Shown in pieces: positions 17,123-25,563 of a stretch of 64,000 nt of DNA; the first letter of the stretch is position 1, and the number at the start of each line of letters is the position of its first letter. Source of the DNA: Paenibacillus sp. FSL H3-0469 (lineage in GTDB: Bacteria > Bacillota > Bacilli > Paenibacillales > Paenibacillaceae); the NCBI RefSeq assembly GCF_038051945.1, contig NZ_CP150302.1:310001-374000 (forward strand), written 5' to 3'. A model generated the notes under the pieces. The model saw only the letters and a program-made list of their open reading frames with translations. It did not search any database and was not told the DNA's origin. Made by a program: the position numbers and the translations under genes.

Positions 17123-17827
17123 TTATCGGCCGACGTTGATCACTTTGCGGGTCCAGGACGGCTCGCTGCCAGCCGCACGCAGCAGGCAATCGGCACAGGC
17201 AGCATAAGGCAATGCCTGGAGTGGATGTATGCGGGCCGATGGGCCAGCCGTATAATTAGAAGAACTCTGTGCGTATTTAAGCACGGATGCCCGTACGATC
17301 ACCCAGTCCAATCTGCTGCGCATTACGGCTTGTTCAGCAGCAGCCTTATCCTCAATCGCTTTGCGGAAAATGCGGCGCATCAAGCGGACAGCCCAGCGGT
17401 TGACGAGTGACAACTCCTTTCCATCACTCAGATTAATTCCGCTTTGCATCACCAGCCGCTGAACTTCATGATGCTGACAGGCTGCAAGGATATTAGGAAC
17501 TCCTTCTGACATGACGGTACCCGGCGAGAAGTTGGCCGCCATAACATTTTTACCTGCTTTAAGATTTATAAGGCCCTTATTGCCGGCAGCATCCGGAGAG
17601 ATGTTGCTTGGAGGACCAATACAACTGATGACGGCTTCGCTTCCGGCAAGGGCGTGGATCATGCTGGATTTGTCGAATACATCCCCTTGCCGGATAGTAA
17701 GCCCCGTTGCAGGGGAGAGTGCCTCCGGTCTGCGTACCACAGCTATAACCTCGTGTCCCGCTGCAAGGGCCTGCTCCATTACTTTTCTTCCCGTTCCTCC
17801 AGTGGCTCCGATAATTGCAATTTTCAT
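17123..17827 (-). CDS. NAD(P)H-binding NmrA/SDR-like protein
   Basis: 234 residues. N-terminal Rossmann motif GATGGTGRKV, followed by EVIAVVRRPE and SCIGPP, then RLVMQSGINLSDG. This is the NAD(P)-binding atypical SDR group often annotated as NmrA-like or NAD(P)H azoreductase. It lacks a clear YxxxK, so it may be a redox sensor or a reductase with another active site. It is divergent from a TetR gene, and an inverted repeat (TAATGCACAG / CTGTGCATTA) lies between them, suggesting control by that TetR. Confidence 0.85.
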   Translation of the reverse strand: MKIAIIGATGGTGRKVMEQALAAGHEVIAVVRRPEALSPATGLTIRQGDVFDKSSMIHALAGSEAVISCIGPPSNISPDAAGNKGLINLKAGKNVMAANFSPGTVMSEGVPNILAACQHHEVQRLVMQSGINLSDGKELSLVNRWAVRLMRRIFRKAIEDKAAAEQAVMRSRLDWVIVRASVLKYAQSSSNYTAGPSARIHPLQALPYAACADCLLRAAGSEPSWTRKVINVGR

Positions 17828-17843
17828 TATAATATTCTCCTTT

Positions 17844-17936
17844 TAATGCACAGTAGTGTATTAGTGAGCATGTATGTATAATATTAAGCGGAATAAGAAA
17901 AGATACAATTCTTAAAAAGCTTGATTCTGTGCATTA
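17844..17936. promoter_or_regulatory. 10-bp inverted repeat pair between NmrA-like and tetR genes
   Basis: TAATGCACAG (17844-17853) and its exact reverse complement CTGTGCATTA (17927-17936) bracket the divergent promoter region, which includes TATAAT at 17877-17882. They may be paired operator half-sites. Confidence 0.45.
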
Positions 17937-17992
17937 ATTCACGACTTCAATGGAATTGTGCAGTAATCTGCAGGAAAGCTGGTGAGGACAGA

Positions 17993-18556
17993 GTGGTAAA
18001 GATCGACCGGAGAATACGCAAGTCCCAGGAAGCCTTAAAAAAGGCTGTTATTGAGCTGATGCTGGAGAAGGATTTTGATCAAATTACAATACAGGACATT
18101 GCCGATAGAGCGGATGTCAGCCGCAGAACCCTTTATCTTCACTACACAGACAAATTTGATCTTCTGGACAAGCTTATAGAAGAGCATATCGGCAACATAC
18201 GCGAAATCTGCGAAAGTTCAGATGATGCCGCCGGATATACCGAGATGGGCTTAGTGTGGTTTGAATATTTTGAGCAGCATTCGATGTTCTTCTCTGCGCT
18301 GCTGGGGAGTAAAGGCAGCGTGTTTTTCCGCGGACGGTTTCTTGAATTCTTCCTCGGGGAGCTGGAGAAGGATAAGAGCCTGTCCGGAGGGAGCGGCAAG
18401 GATTCAGCGGTCATCAAAAATGTAGACATCCAGTTTCTAGGATCGGCAATCGTTGGGGTAGTGGAATGGTGGTTCAAGAATGCAAAGCCGCTCCCTCCAG
18501 ACGTAATGGCGCAGCGGATCGGGAACTTGCTGGAGAGAAATCTTGAGGCAAGGTGA
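17993..18556 (+). CDS. TetR/AcrR family regulator
   Basis: About 187 residues. N-terminal HTH: RKSQEALKKAVIELMLEKDFDQITIQDIADRADVSRRTLYLHYTDKFDLLDKLIEEH is a clear TetR DNA-binding domain. The C-terminal domain ends in a WWFKNAKPLPPDVMA segment like TetR_C 33-type proteins (YfiR-like). GTG 17993 is chosen from GGTGAGG at 17981-17987; upstream residues of the longer frame do not look like protein. Divergent to the NmrA-like gene, which is its likely target. Confidence 0.88.
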   Translation: MVKIDRRIRKSQEALKKAVIELMLEKDFDQITIQDIADRADVSRRTLYLHYTDKFDLLDKLIEEHIGNIREICESSDDAAGYTEMGLVWFEYFEQHSMFFSALLGSKGSVFFRGRFLEFFLGELEKDKSLSGGSGKDSAVIKNVDIQFLGSAIVGVVEWWFKNAKPLPPDVMAQRIGNLLERNLEAR

Positions 18557-18617
18557 TACAAATCTGCCCCAGCCTTCGTCTTACTTATAGCTGCAGCGGA
18601 TAAGGAGGATTTACCTA

Positions 18618-19133
18618 ATGAATATTCCGGAATCAGACCCATACAAATTAATTTTTTATGAGCATTACCCGAGCGTGCGGCGCAAGCTGGCGGCACTTGT
18701 GAGGGACGAGAGTGCTGCCGATGATCTGGCGCAGGAGGTTTTTATCAGACTCTACCGGAATCCGCCGGATGATCCGGCGGCTCTGGGGGCGTGGCTGCAT
18801 AGAGTGCTTACGCGGATTGGATATGATTATCTGAACCAGCGGGTGAGAGAGCGGCGTCTGATCAACAAGCAGGAGCTGTTATATGATGCGGGGGCTTCGG
18901 CTCCTACAGGGGAAGAAGTGGTCCTCAGCAAGCTGGATCAGGAAGATGTGCGGAGCTGGCTGGAGGATCTTCCTCAGCGGGACCGGCAAGCCCTGCTGCT
19001 TAAGTACTCGGGCTACAGCTATGCAGAGATCGCCCTTGAGCTGGGAGTGAGGCCACCGGTGGTCGGCACCCTGTTAAGCCGGGCGACAGCCAAACTGAAA
19101 CACCATGCGGTGAAATCCATTCCGCAAGAATAA
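18618..19133 (+). CDS. ECF RNA polymerase sigma factor
   Basis: 171 residues. Region 2 (YPSVRRKLAALVRDESAADDLAQEVFIRLYR) and region 4 (LPQRDRQALLLKYSGYSYAEIALELGVRPPVVGTLLSRATAKLKHH) are complete, with a short linker, as in extracytoplasmic-function sigma factors. AAGGAGG precedes the ATG. It is followed by a gene for a one-TM protein in the anti-sigma position and by an ABC exporter, so it probably responds to envelope or antimicrobial stress and directs its own operon. Confidence 0.92.
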   Translation: MNIPESDPYKLIFYEHYPSVRRKLAALVRDESAADDLAQEVFIRLYRNPPDDPAALGAWLHRVLTRIGYDYLNQRVRERRLINKQELLYDAGASAPTGEEVVLSKLDQEDVRSWLEDLPQRDRQALLLKYSGYSYAEIALELGVRPPVVGTLLSRATAKLKHHAVKSIPQE

Positions 19134-19156
19134 TGAGAACCGGGAGGAAAGAAACC

Positions 19157-20284
19157 ATGAATAGAGCAAACGGGCAGGGACAGCCCCAGAGCACAGATGA
19201 AGCCTGGGCTAAATTACAGAAGAAGCTGGGAGATGAGCCGGTCAATCCAGTGTGGGCTACATGGGGCAAGCAAGATACCCTTCTAGAGGAACAAGCTGCC
19301 AAGACTGATAGATCAGATAGAACAGAATTGGCAGCAGAGGAAGTGCTTCCGGCAGCAACGGCGGATAACCTTGCAGCAGCGGAGCCAGTGCAGAATACAG
19401 AGCGGAAATCACGCCGGCCTATGACCCGCAGCCGCAAGTGGGCAGCAGCGGCAGCAGGCGTAGCGATTTTTGCAGCAATTCTGGCTACTCCGGTAGGGAA
19501 TACAGCCATGGCAGCCCTGCTGAACCAGTTCAAGATGCAGGAGGCTACAGTTGTTGAAGAAGGCGATCTGCGGGATATGTTCTATCAGATAACAGAGAAT
19601 GGAAATGACCGCAATATCGAGAAATCCCTTGAGGCCTTCGGTGATGTATCGGTCACTAATGGTGAGGTGAAGGAGAATGTTGCGCTCAAGGATATCCAAG
19701 GCTTGCTGGGCTACGAGCCGCTGAAGGGGTCCGCTATGAATTCAGTTAAGTTTGTCCGGGTAAGCGGCTCCCATGATATCACACTGAACTTGAAGGTGGA
19801 GGAAGTGAACAAGGCACTGAAACGCCTGGGCTCGGACAATCTGCTGCCTGCATCTGTAGACGGCAAGCCGATTACGCTTCATATCCCCGAGCAGGTGAAT
19901 TACGATCTGGGCAGCGATCAGCACTGGGGATCCTTATCGCAGATGAACACACCTGTCGTTACTGTAGATCCTTCTGTGGATTTGGACGAAGCGATTGATG
20001 CCGTTGTGAACTTCCCGCTGATTCCCGACAATCTGCGAAGCAGTCTGCAGAAGAGCCGGATCTTGGCCGGAGATCTGCCAATGCCGCTGGTTAAGGGCAG
20101 TCATGATGAACAGATTACGGTGGCCGGTACGCCGGTGATTCTTACTGAAATGAATTTCAGCAGCGGCAACAGCTATACGGCTGTCTGGGTGCAGAATGGG
20201 CAGTTTCTACAGTTTTATGGCGGAGATATCTATCCTGACCGCGAGCAGTTCATTCAAAAGGTACAGGAGTTGATCACACAATGA
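19157..20284 (+). CDS. Putative anti-sigma factor, one-TM protein
   Basis: 375 residues. The cytoplasmic N-terminus (1-85) is followed by basic RKSRRPMTRSRK, one TM helix (WAAAAAGVAIFAAILATPVG) and a large outside domain of about 260 residues. No zinc-binding HxxxCxxC motif is seen, so it is not a ZAS-type anti-sigma. Its place directly after an ECF sigma gene, same strand, argues for sigma control; that is inference. The ATG at 19157 has GGGAGGAAAG upstream, better than the ATG overlapping the sigma stop. Its stop overlaps the next start by 4 bases. Confidence 0.7.
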   Translation: MNRANGQGQPQSTDEAWAKLQKKLGDEPVNPVWATWGKQDTLLEEQAAKTDRSDRTELAAEEVLPAATADNLAAAEPVQNTERKSRRPMTRSRKWAAAAAGVAIFAAILATPVGNTAMAALLNQFKMQEATVVEEGDLRDMFYQITENGNDRNIEKSLEAFGDVSVTNGEVKENVALKDIQGLLGYEPLKGSAMNSVKFVRVSGSHDITLNLKVEEVNKALKRLGSDNLLPASVDGKPITLHIPEQVNYDLGSDQHWGSLSQMNTPVVTVDPSVDLDEAIDAVVNFPLIPDNLRSSLQKSRILAGDLPMPLVKGSHDEQITVAGTPVILTEMNFSSGNSYTAVWVQNGQFLQFYGGDIYPDREQFIQKVQELITQ

Positions 20285-21273
20285 GCAGTATCCCTGCGAT
20301 AGATGCGAACGCCTTAACTAAAGCTTATCCTAACGGGCGGGGTTGCCGGGATGTTACTCTGACTGTGGGGAAAGGGGAAGCCTTCGGCTTCCTCGGCCCC
20401 AATGGTGCCGGCAAGAGTACTTTTGTCAAAATGCTGGTTGGACTCATCTCACCAACGGACGGGCAGGCTTCCATCCTAGGCCATCCGCTGGGTTCTATAG
20501 AAGCCAAAATGAAGATTGGCTACCTGCCGGAGCTGTACCGCTACCAGGATTGGCTGACCGGTGAAGAGGTGGTCAGGCTTCATGCCAAGCTGTGCCGGAT
20601 TCCGAAGTCCGTTATGGATCAGAGAATTCCCCAGCTCTTGCAGGAGGTAGGCATAGGGTTGCGCGGAAAGGACCGGGTTAAGCATTATTCCAAGGGAATG
20701 CAGCAGCGGCTGGGTCTTGCGTGTGCGCTGGTGAATGACCCGGAGATTCTGTTCCTGGATGAACCCTCCTCAGCCCTTGATCCCATCGGGAGAATGGAAG
20801 TGCGGAAAATTCTGCAGAAGCTGAAGGAGCGGGGGATTACTATTTTTCTCAACTCTCATTTACTTGAGGATGTTGAAGTGCTGTGCGACCGGATGGCTCT
20901 GCTGAGTAACGGAGCGGTCCTGCGGCACGGCAAAGTAGCGGAGATGCTGAATAAACGGACAAGCTGGCATTTTAAAGTGGGCGGATACACGCCTTTTTTG
21001 CTGTCCTGGCTTAATGAGCATACGGGTCTATCCATCCGGCAATCCATGCCTGCAGCGGGTAAATCGGGCAATGCTCCGGCACGGGAGGAGTCAGATTCAA
21101 GCGTCGTATGGCTGGAGACGGAGCTGGATCATGAGGAACAGGCAGGCTGGCTGAACGGGCTGATGGTGGAGCAGGGAATGACGCTGTACCAGGTCAACCG
21201 CCAGTCTGAACGGCTGGAGGACTGGTTCATGGATGCGGTAGCCGGGCTCAGTCATAGGGGGGAGAAGGAATGA
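20281..21273 (+). CDS. ABC transporter ATP-binding protein
   Basis: 330 residues. Walker A GPNGAGKST (39-47), Q-loop region, signature YSKGMQQRLGLA, Walker B ILFLDEPSSALDP and a switch His in LNSHLLEDVE. The C-terminal 100 residues are a variable extension (WHFKVGGYTPFLLSWLNE). This is a NatA/NosF-like exporter ATPase. Start and stop overlap neighbours by ATGA, which implies translational coupling with the putative anti-sigma and permease genes. Confidence 0.93.
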   Translation: MSSIPAIDANALTKAYPNGRGCRDVTLTVGKGEAFGFLGPNGAGKSTFVKMLVGLISPTDGQASILGHPLGSIEAKMKIGYLPELYRYQDWLTGEEVVRLHAKLCRIPKSVMDQRIPQLLQEVGIGLRGKDRVKHYSKGMQQRLGLACALVNDPEILFLDEPSSALDPIGRMEVRKILQKLKERGITIFLNSHLLEDVEVLCDRMALLSNGAVLRHGKVAEMLNKRTSWHFKVGGYTPFLLSWLNEHTGLSIRQSMPAAGKSGNAPAREESDSSVVWLETELDHEEQAGWLNGLMVEQGMTLYQVNRQSERLEDWFMDAVAGLSHRGEKE

Positions 21274-22151
21274 GAACCATACTGGCAATGACCTGGAAAG
21301 AAATGCTGCGCAAAAAAGTGATGCTGCTAACCCTGCTGCTAACTCTGGTGTTCCTGATTGCCTTCTGGTTTGTGGCTGATACCGTGGGAACGAACGATCA
21401 GGGGGCCGGAACGTTGGGAAATGGCAGCGGGTTGTTCATGCAGTACATGAACGGCGCTTTTATTCTGAGTCTGGGCTTCTTCTTCGGCGCGTTCGTTATT
21501 GCCTTTCTGGCCATCTTCAGCTCCTTCTCGGTGATTGCCGGTGAAGCAGAGCAGGGGGTCATGCAGGCTCTCTTGCCCCGGCCGCTGCCGCGCTGGAAAT
21601 GGTATCTTGGCCGCTGGCTGGGCTTCGTCACGCTGGGAACGATCTATGCCCTCATTCTGTTCACTGCAATTCTGCTGATTACAAGCGCCCACGCGAATGT
21701 TCCCAGAGATGTAGTCGTGCTTGCGAAGTCATTCCTGCTGTTCGCCTCTGTAGTTCCCTTATTAATCTCTGTATCTATGCTGGGTTCAGGACTGTTCTCC
21801 GCGCTCGGCAACGGTGTGTTCATGACGATGCTCTACGGGGCGGGATTTCTCGGAGGGATGGTAGATAAGCTTAGCGGGTCGCTGAGACTGGAGGAGGACG
21901 GACTAAAGGTGCTGAATAATCTGACCGGAATGATCTCGATGATTATGCCCGCAGATACCTTACAGCGCCGAATGACTGTTGAACTGTTCAGCTTACAGGA
22001 TATGAATGGTATGGTGTCGATGAATAACGGGGCGCTTAGTCTGATGAATTTCAATTCATTTCCGTCTAATACGTTTGTCGTATACGCTTCAATCTACACG
22101 GTGGTTATCTTTGGGCTGGGGCTTCTGCGCTTTCAGCGTAAGGATCTGTAG
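21270..22151 (+). CDS. ABC-2 type permease (NosY-like)
   Basis: 293 residues with about six TM helices: one after MLRKKVMLLTLLLTLVFLIAFWFV, others at about 70-100, 135-155, 165-195 and at the C-terminus (VVYASIYTVVIFGLGLLRF). The motif GEAEQGVMQALLPRPLPRWKWYLGRWLG is the ABC-2/NosY loop before the coupling helix. It pairs with the ATPase just upstream. The substrate is unknown; antimicrobial peptide export is a guess from the sigma-factor context. Confidence 0.88.
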   Translation: MRTILAMTWKEMLRKKVMLLTLLLTLVFLIAFWFVADTVGTNDQGAGTLGNGSGLFMQYMNGAFILSLGFFFGAFVIAFLAIFSSFSVIAGEAEQGVMQALLPRPLPRWKWYLGRWLGFVTLGTIYALILFTAILLITSAHANVPRDVVVLAKSFLLFASVVPLLISVSMLGSGLFSALGNGVFMTMLYGAGFLGGMVDKLSGSLRLEEDGLKVLNNLTGMISMIMPADTLQRRMTVELFSLQDMNGMVSMNNGALSLMNFNSFPSNTFVVYASIYTVVIFGLGLLRFQRKDL

Positions 22152-22172
22152 GGATCAACCATGCTTATTATA

Positions 22173-22235
22173 AAAACAAACAAAGCAGCGCCCCGAAGGT
22201 TCCTGTTCAGGAGCTTCAAGGGCGCTGCTTCGCGT
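22173..22235. terminator. Bidirectional terminator between ABC permease and hxlR
   Basis: AAGCAGCGCCC (22183-22193) pairs perfectly with GGGCGCTGCTT (22220-22230). An inner TCCTG-TT-CAGGA hairpin sits in the loop. A-rich sequence on the left gives a U tract for the minus-strand hxlR transcript. Confidence 0.8.
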
Positions 22236-22247
22236 GCCGTGCGGGAA

Positions 22248-22574
22248 TCATTTGGTCACGCCGATCTCGATCCAATCCGTAGACCAGTTACCGATCTCTC
22301 CAAGAATGGGGGCGAGTGCCGTACCTTTATCGGTTAACGAATATTCAATTCGTACGGGCATCTCAGGATATACAGTGCGCTGTATAATCCCTTCCGTTTC
22401 CATTTCCTTCAACCGGTCTGACAAGACCTTGCCGCTCAGGTTGGACAAGCAATGCTCAATTTCTCCGAACCGCCGCGGACCATCCATCAGAACGAATACG
22501 ATCAGGGCGACCCACCGCTTACTAAGCACATCTACCGCTTTCTCAAACCGCGGGCACATCTCAAAATCATTCAT
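22248..22574 (-). CDS. HxlR family transcriptional regulator
   Basis: 108 residues of compact winged helix: CPRFEKAVDVLSKRWVALIVFVLMDGPRRFGEIEHCLSNLSGKVLSDRLKEMETEGIIQR is the HxlR signature, including the N-terminal Cys that in YodB/HypR types senses electrophiles. The start at 22574 is preferred because GAGGTGATC lies upstream; a longer ATG exists at 22595. Divergent to the GTP cyclohydrolase II gene, with HxlR-type operator sequences between, so it probably controls ribA and itself. Confidence 0.9.
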   Translation of the reverse strand: MNDFEMCPRFEKAVDVLSKRWVALIVFVLMDGPRRFGEIEHCLSNLSGKVLSDRLKEMETEGIIQRTVYPEMPVRIEYSLTDKGTALAPILGEIGNWSTDWIEIGVTK

Positions 22575-22605
22575 AAGGATCACCTCAGCATTCATTATAT
22601 CATAA

Positions 22606-22695
22606 ACTTACAATAAGTAATTATAAATATTTAAATATATATTATAACTTGACGAAGTTACATTACAATGATAAACTAACTTACAAATAGTTACT
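22606..22695. promoter_or_regulatory. ribA promoter with two HxlR-type operator candidates
   Basis: TTGACG (22649-22654), 17-base spacer, TAAACT (22672-22677) points toward ribA. ACTTACAATAAGTAA (22606-22620) and ACTTACAAATAGTTACT (22679-22695) are related imperfect inverted repeats (TTAC/GTAA type) flanking the promoter. The second overlaps the transcription start. No FMN riboswitch-like structure is evident. Confidence 0.55.
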
Positions 22696-22776
22696 ACAGA
22701 AAAACTTAAATATCAAAATTAAAACTAAGTGTATGCTTTCTAAGCAACACTATCAAACTTTTAGGACGGTGCTCTT

Positions 22777-23559
22777 ATGATTAACCCAGATATCCTATCT
22801 ATACTACAGAACAAAATCAGCCGGATTCCTATGGAAAACTCCACGAATATATTGGTCGGACCTATTACTCTGCCTGTTAATCTGGATGGGGAGACAATCA
22901 CCTTCAAATGGTACAGCTGGCTGAACGTGACGGACGAAGAGCTTCAGCGCGCTGAAGGCAAGGAGGCTACCGAGCTGCTCATTAGCCGGTTATCTTCGAT
23001 GAAGCTTGCGGATGGACAGCAGTCCAGCGTCCTGGTCTACGGAGATTTCGAGCATTCCGAGGAAGCGCTGATCCGGATGCACAGCATTTGCCATACCGGG
23101 GACATCTTCGGCAGCAAGCGCTGCGATTGCGGCTTCCAGCTGCATCAGTCGATGAAGATGATTGCCCAGCATGGCGCCGGGGCACTCTTTTATCTGGCGA
23201 ATCATGAAGGAAGAGGGATTGGCCTGTTCAGCAAAGCAATGGCATATCTGCTCCAGGAAGAAGGGTATGATACTGTAGAGGCCAATCTGGAGCTTGGGTT
23301 CGCCGATGATTCCAGAGATTACACAGATGCGATCAGCGTGCTTCAACACCTGCGCAGCCATCCGGTGACTCTGATCACCAACAATCCGAAGAAGCTGGAA
23401 GCACTCCGGGCTGCCGGAATGAACACAGTGAAGCGGGTGCCGCTATGGGGCGATGTATCGGCCTTCAATGAGAAGTATCTGCGGACCAAGGTTGCCCGTT
23501 CCGGACATCTGGAGGCTGTGCCGGGTGCAGAGTTTTTTGAGGGAAGATTGGCTAAATAA
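22777..23559 (+). CDS. ribA: GTP cyclohydrolase II
   Basis: 260 residues, monofunctional. It converts GTP to 2,5-diamino-6-ribosylamino-4-pyrimidinone 5'-phosphate, the first riboflavin step. IRMHSICHTGDIFGSKRCDCGFQL holds the three zinc-binding Cys, and NHEGRGIGL with NPKKLEAL completes the family. No DHBP synthase (RibB) domain is fused, unlike the usual Bacillus RibBA, and no other rib gene is near. An orphan copy beside an HxlR regulator suggests a special role, such as flavin supply for stress or a secondary metabolite. Confidence 0.92.
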   Translation: MINPDILSILQNKISRIPMENSTNILVGPITLPVNLDGETITFKWYSWLNVTDEELQRAEGKEATELLISRLSSMKLADGQQSSVLVYGDFEHSEEALIRMHSICHTGDIFGSKRCDCGFQLHQSMKMIAQHGAGALFYLANHEGRGIGLFSKAMAYLLQEEGYDTVEANLELGFADDSRDYTDAISVLQHLRSHPVTLITNNPKKLEALRAAGMNTVKRVPLWGDVSAFNEKYLRTKVARSGHLEAVPGAEFFEGRLAK

Positions 23560-23568
23560 GCAGGCTGG

Positions 23569-23595
23569 ACGGATATGCATCCGTTCCATTATAAT
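23569..23595 (+). promoter_or_regulatory. Hairpin plus TATAAT before ABC-2 operon
   Basis: ACGGAT-ATGC-ATCCGT (23569-23584) is followed by a perfect TATAAT (23590-23595). The hairpin may end ribA transcripts or be an operator; no clear -35 box was found. Confidence 0.35.
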
Positions 23596-23634
23596 GGGGT
23601 ACTGAACCCAATACTTAGCTTAGTGAGGTAACCT

Positions 23635-24690
23635 ATGAATGCTATACAAGTGCAGGACTTGCGCAAGACCTTCAAAGTCCAAAAAAACCGCGAGGGCCTC
23701 AAAGGGGCCTTCGCTGATTTGTTTAAGCGGCAATATTCCGAAGTAACGGCAGTGAAGGACATCTCGTTCAGCATTCCCGAAGGTGAAATCTGCGGATATA
23801 TCGGAGAGAACGGGGCAGGGAAATCTACTACGATCAAGATGCTTACCGGAATTCTTGTCCCTACCGCCGGCAGTCTGACTGTCGGCGGCTTCGTGCCGTA
23901 TGAGGAGCGCGAGAAGTTCGTGCAGAATATCGGGGTTGTCTTCGGCCAGCGCAGCCAGCTCTGGTGGGATATCGGCGTGATTGAATCGTTCCAGCTGCTG
24001 CGTAAGGTGTACCGTGTGCCGGAGCAGGCGTTCAAAAAACGGCTGGATGAGCTGGTCGAACGCCTGGAGCTTCAGGATCTGCTGAACCGTCCGGTCCGTA
24101 AGCTGAGTCTGGGCCAGCGGATGCGCTGCGAGCTGGTCGCGGCGCTGCTGCACAATCCGTCCATTCTGTTCCTGGATGAGCCGACGATCGGACTCGATAT
24201 TGTCGTGAAGTCGGAGATCCGCGAATTCCTGAAGGATATGAACCGGGAGCATGGCACAACCATCCTGCTGACGACGCATGATCTGCAGGATATCGAAGCG
24301 CTCTGTTCGCGGGTCATCATGCTGGATGACGGGCGGATTATCTATGACGGAGGTCTGGATGACCTGAAGCAGCGCTGGGGAACCGGGCGTGAGGTGCAGT
24401 TCCAGTTCGGAACGGCCACGAAGCTGCAGCAGCTGATCGACTGGACGGAAGGCATGCCGGTGACCTGGACCGCCGAGAATGAGCTGGCAGCCAAGGTCTG
24501 GATTCCGCTGGAGCTGAATGTATCGGATGTGCTGGGCCGGGTCGTAGGGCAGGCAGATATTACAGACATCAAAATCATAGAAACGAATACGGATGACATC
24601 GTCCGCAGTATTTACCAGTCAGGCTCGGCAGAGAAGCCTGAGGAGCGGATCGCCGCACTCAGCGACGAGAAAGAGGCTATTCATGTCTGA
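23635..24690 (+). CDS. ABC-2 exporter ATP-binding protein
   Basis: 351 residues. Walker A GENGAGKST, signature LSLGQRMRCELVAALLHNPSILFLDEPTIGLD with Walker B, and the switch TTHDLQDIEALC. A C-terminal extension of about 100 residues (QFQFGTATKLQQLIDW...) is typical of the ABC-2 group with DUF990/viologen-exporter-like permeases. GAGGTAAC precedes the ATG. It overlaps the next gene by 8 bases. It energises export by the two downstream permeases; substrate is not known. Confidence 0.92.
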   Translation: MNAIQVQDLRKTFKVQKNREGLKGAFADLFKRQYSEVTAVKDISFSIPEGEICGYIGENGAGKSTTIKMLTGILVPTAGSLTVGGFVPYEEREKFVQNIGVVFGQRSQLWWDIGVIESFQLLRKVYRVPEQAFKKRLDELVERLELQDLLNRPVRKLSLGQRMRCELVAALLHNPSILFLDEPTIGLDIVVKSEIREFLKDMNREHGTTILLTTHDLQDIEALCSRVIMLDDGRIIYDGGLDDLKQRWGTGREVQFQFGTATKLQQLIDWTEGMPVTWTAENELAAKVWIPLELNVSDVLGRVVGQADITDIKIIETNTDDIVRSIYQSGSAEKPEERIAALSDEKEAIHV

Positions 24691-25555
24691 GAAGCTGGCA
24701 ACGGCAGTTCCCTCCTCTGGCGGTTCTCCGGGCGGTTCCGGGGAAAACGGGCGGAGGCTGCTGCTTGGCGCTTATTTTGATTTTATCCGTATCCGGTTCC
24801 TGACGATGCTTGCTTACCGGGTGAATTACTATTCGGGGATTCTGATCTACACGCTTAATATCGGGGTGAACTATTTCACCTGGAGAGCGATCTATGGCGA
24901 TGGTGAATCGCTTGGCGGCTTTACCGGGGCGCAGATGACCACGTATGTGGCGGTGTCCTGGATGGCGCGGGCCTTCTACTTCAATAATCTGGACCGGGAG
25001 ATCTCTACGGATATCCGTGACGGAAGCATCGCGATCCAGTTCATCCGGCCTTATAATTATGTGCTGGTCAAAATGATGCAGGGCCTCGGCGAAGGCCTGT
25101 TCCGCTTCATGATGCTGATGATCCCGGGCATGGTGATTGCCATTCTCCTGTTTCCGGTGCAGCTCCCTACGGAGCCTTCGGCTTGGGCCGGATTCCTGGT
25201 CATGCTGTTCTTCAGCTTCCTGATCAGCTCGCAGATTAATATTATCACAGGCCTGTCCGCCTTCTTCGTGGAGAACAATGAGGGGATGATGCGCATGAAG
25301 CGTGTGGTCGTCGATCTGTTCTCAGGCCTGATTGTGCCAATTACCTTGTTCCCGGACTGGTTGTCTTCCGTGCTTAAAGTTCTTCCCTTCCAAGCGATTA
25401 CCTATCTGCCGGGTTCTGTATTTACAGGCCGGGTGCAGGGGGTAGGCATCTGGAATGTGCTGGGTATCCAGGTCATCTGGTTCCTCATTCTGCTCATTCC
25501 GATTGTCTGGCTAAATCACGCAGCGCGTCAGCGGCTGTTCGTGCAGGGGGGTTAA
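24683..25555 (+). CDS. ABC-2 family permease, first subunit
   Basis: About 290 residues. A Ser/Gly-rich N-terminus is followed by LGAYFDFIRIRFLTMLAYRVNYYSGILIYTLNIGVNYFTWRAIYG and six hydrophobic segments. The pattern LDREISTDIRDGSIAIQFIRPYNYVL is typical of the DUF990-type ABC-2 permeases. ATG 24683 overlaps the ATPase stop; the longer frame start at 24593 lies inside the ATPase gene and gives non-protein-like sequence. Forms a heterodimer with the following subunit by inference. Confidence 0.87.
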   Translation: MSEKLATAVPSSGGSPGGSGENGRRLLLGAYFDFIRIRFLTMLAYRVNYYSGILIYTLNIGVNYFTWRAIYGDGESLGGFTGAQMTTYVAVSWMARAFYFNNLDREISTDIRDGSIAIQFIRPYNYVLVKMMQGLGEGLFRFMMLMIPGMVIAILLFPVQLPTEPSAWAGFLVMLFFSFLISSQINIITGLSAFFVENNEGMMRMKRVVVDLFSGLIVPITLFPDWLSSVLKVLPFQAITYLPGSVFTGRVQGVGIWNVLGIQVIWFLILLIPIVWLNHAARQRLFVQGG

Positions 25556-25563
25556 GCTGAGCT

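Noticed and set aside
22596..22776. FMN riboswitch upstream of ribA
   Set aside because: The leader is too short and AT-rich, and lacks the conserved RFN stems.
24593..24682. Extended start for the first ABC-2 permease
   Set aside because: It lies inside the ATPase gene and gives Ser/Arg-rich sequence unlike a permease start.
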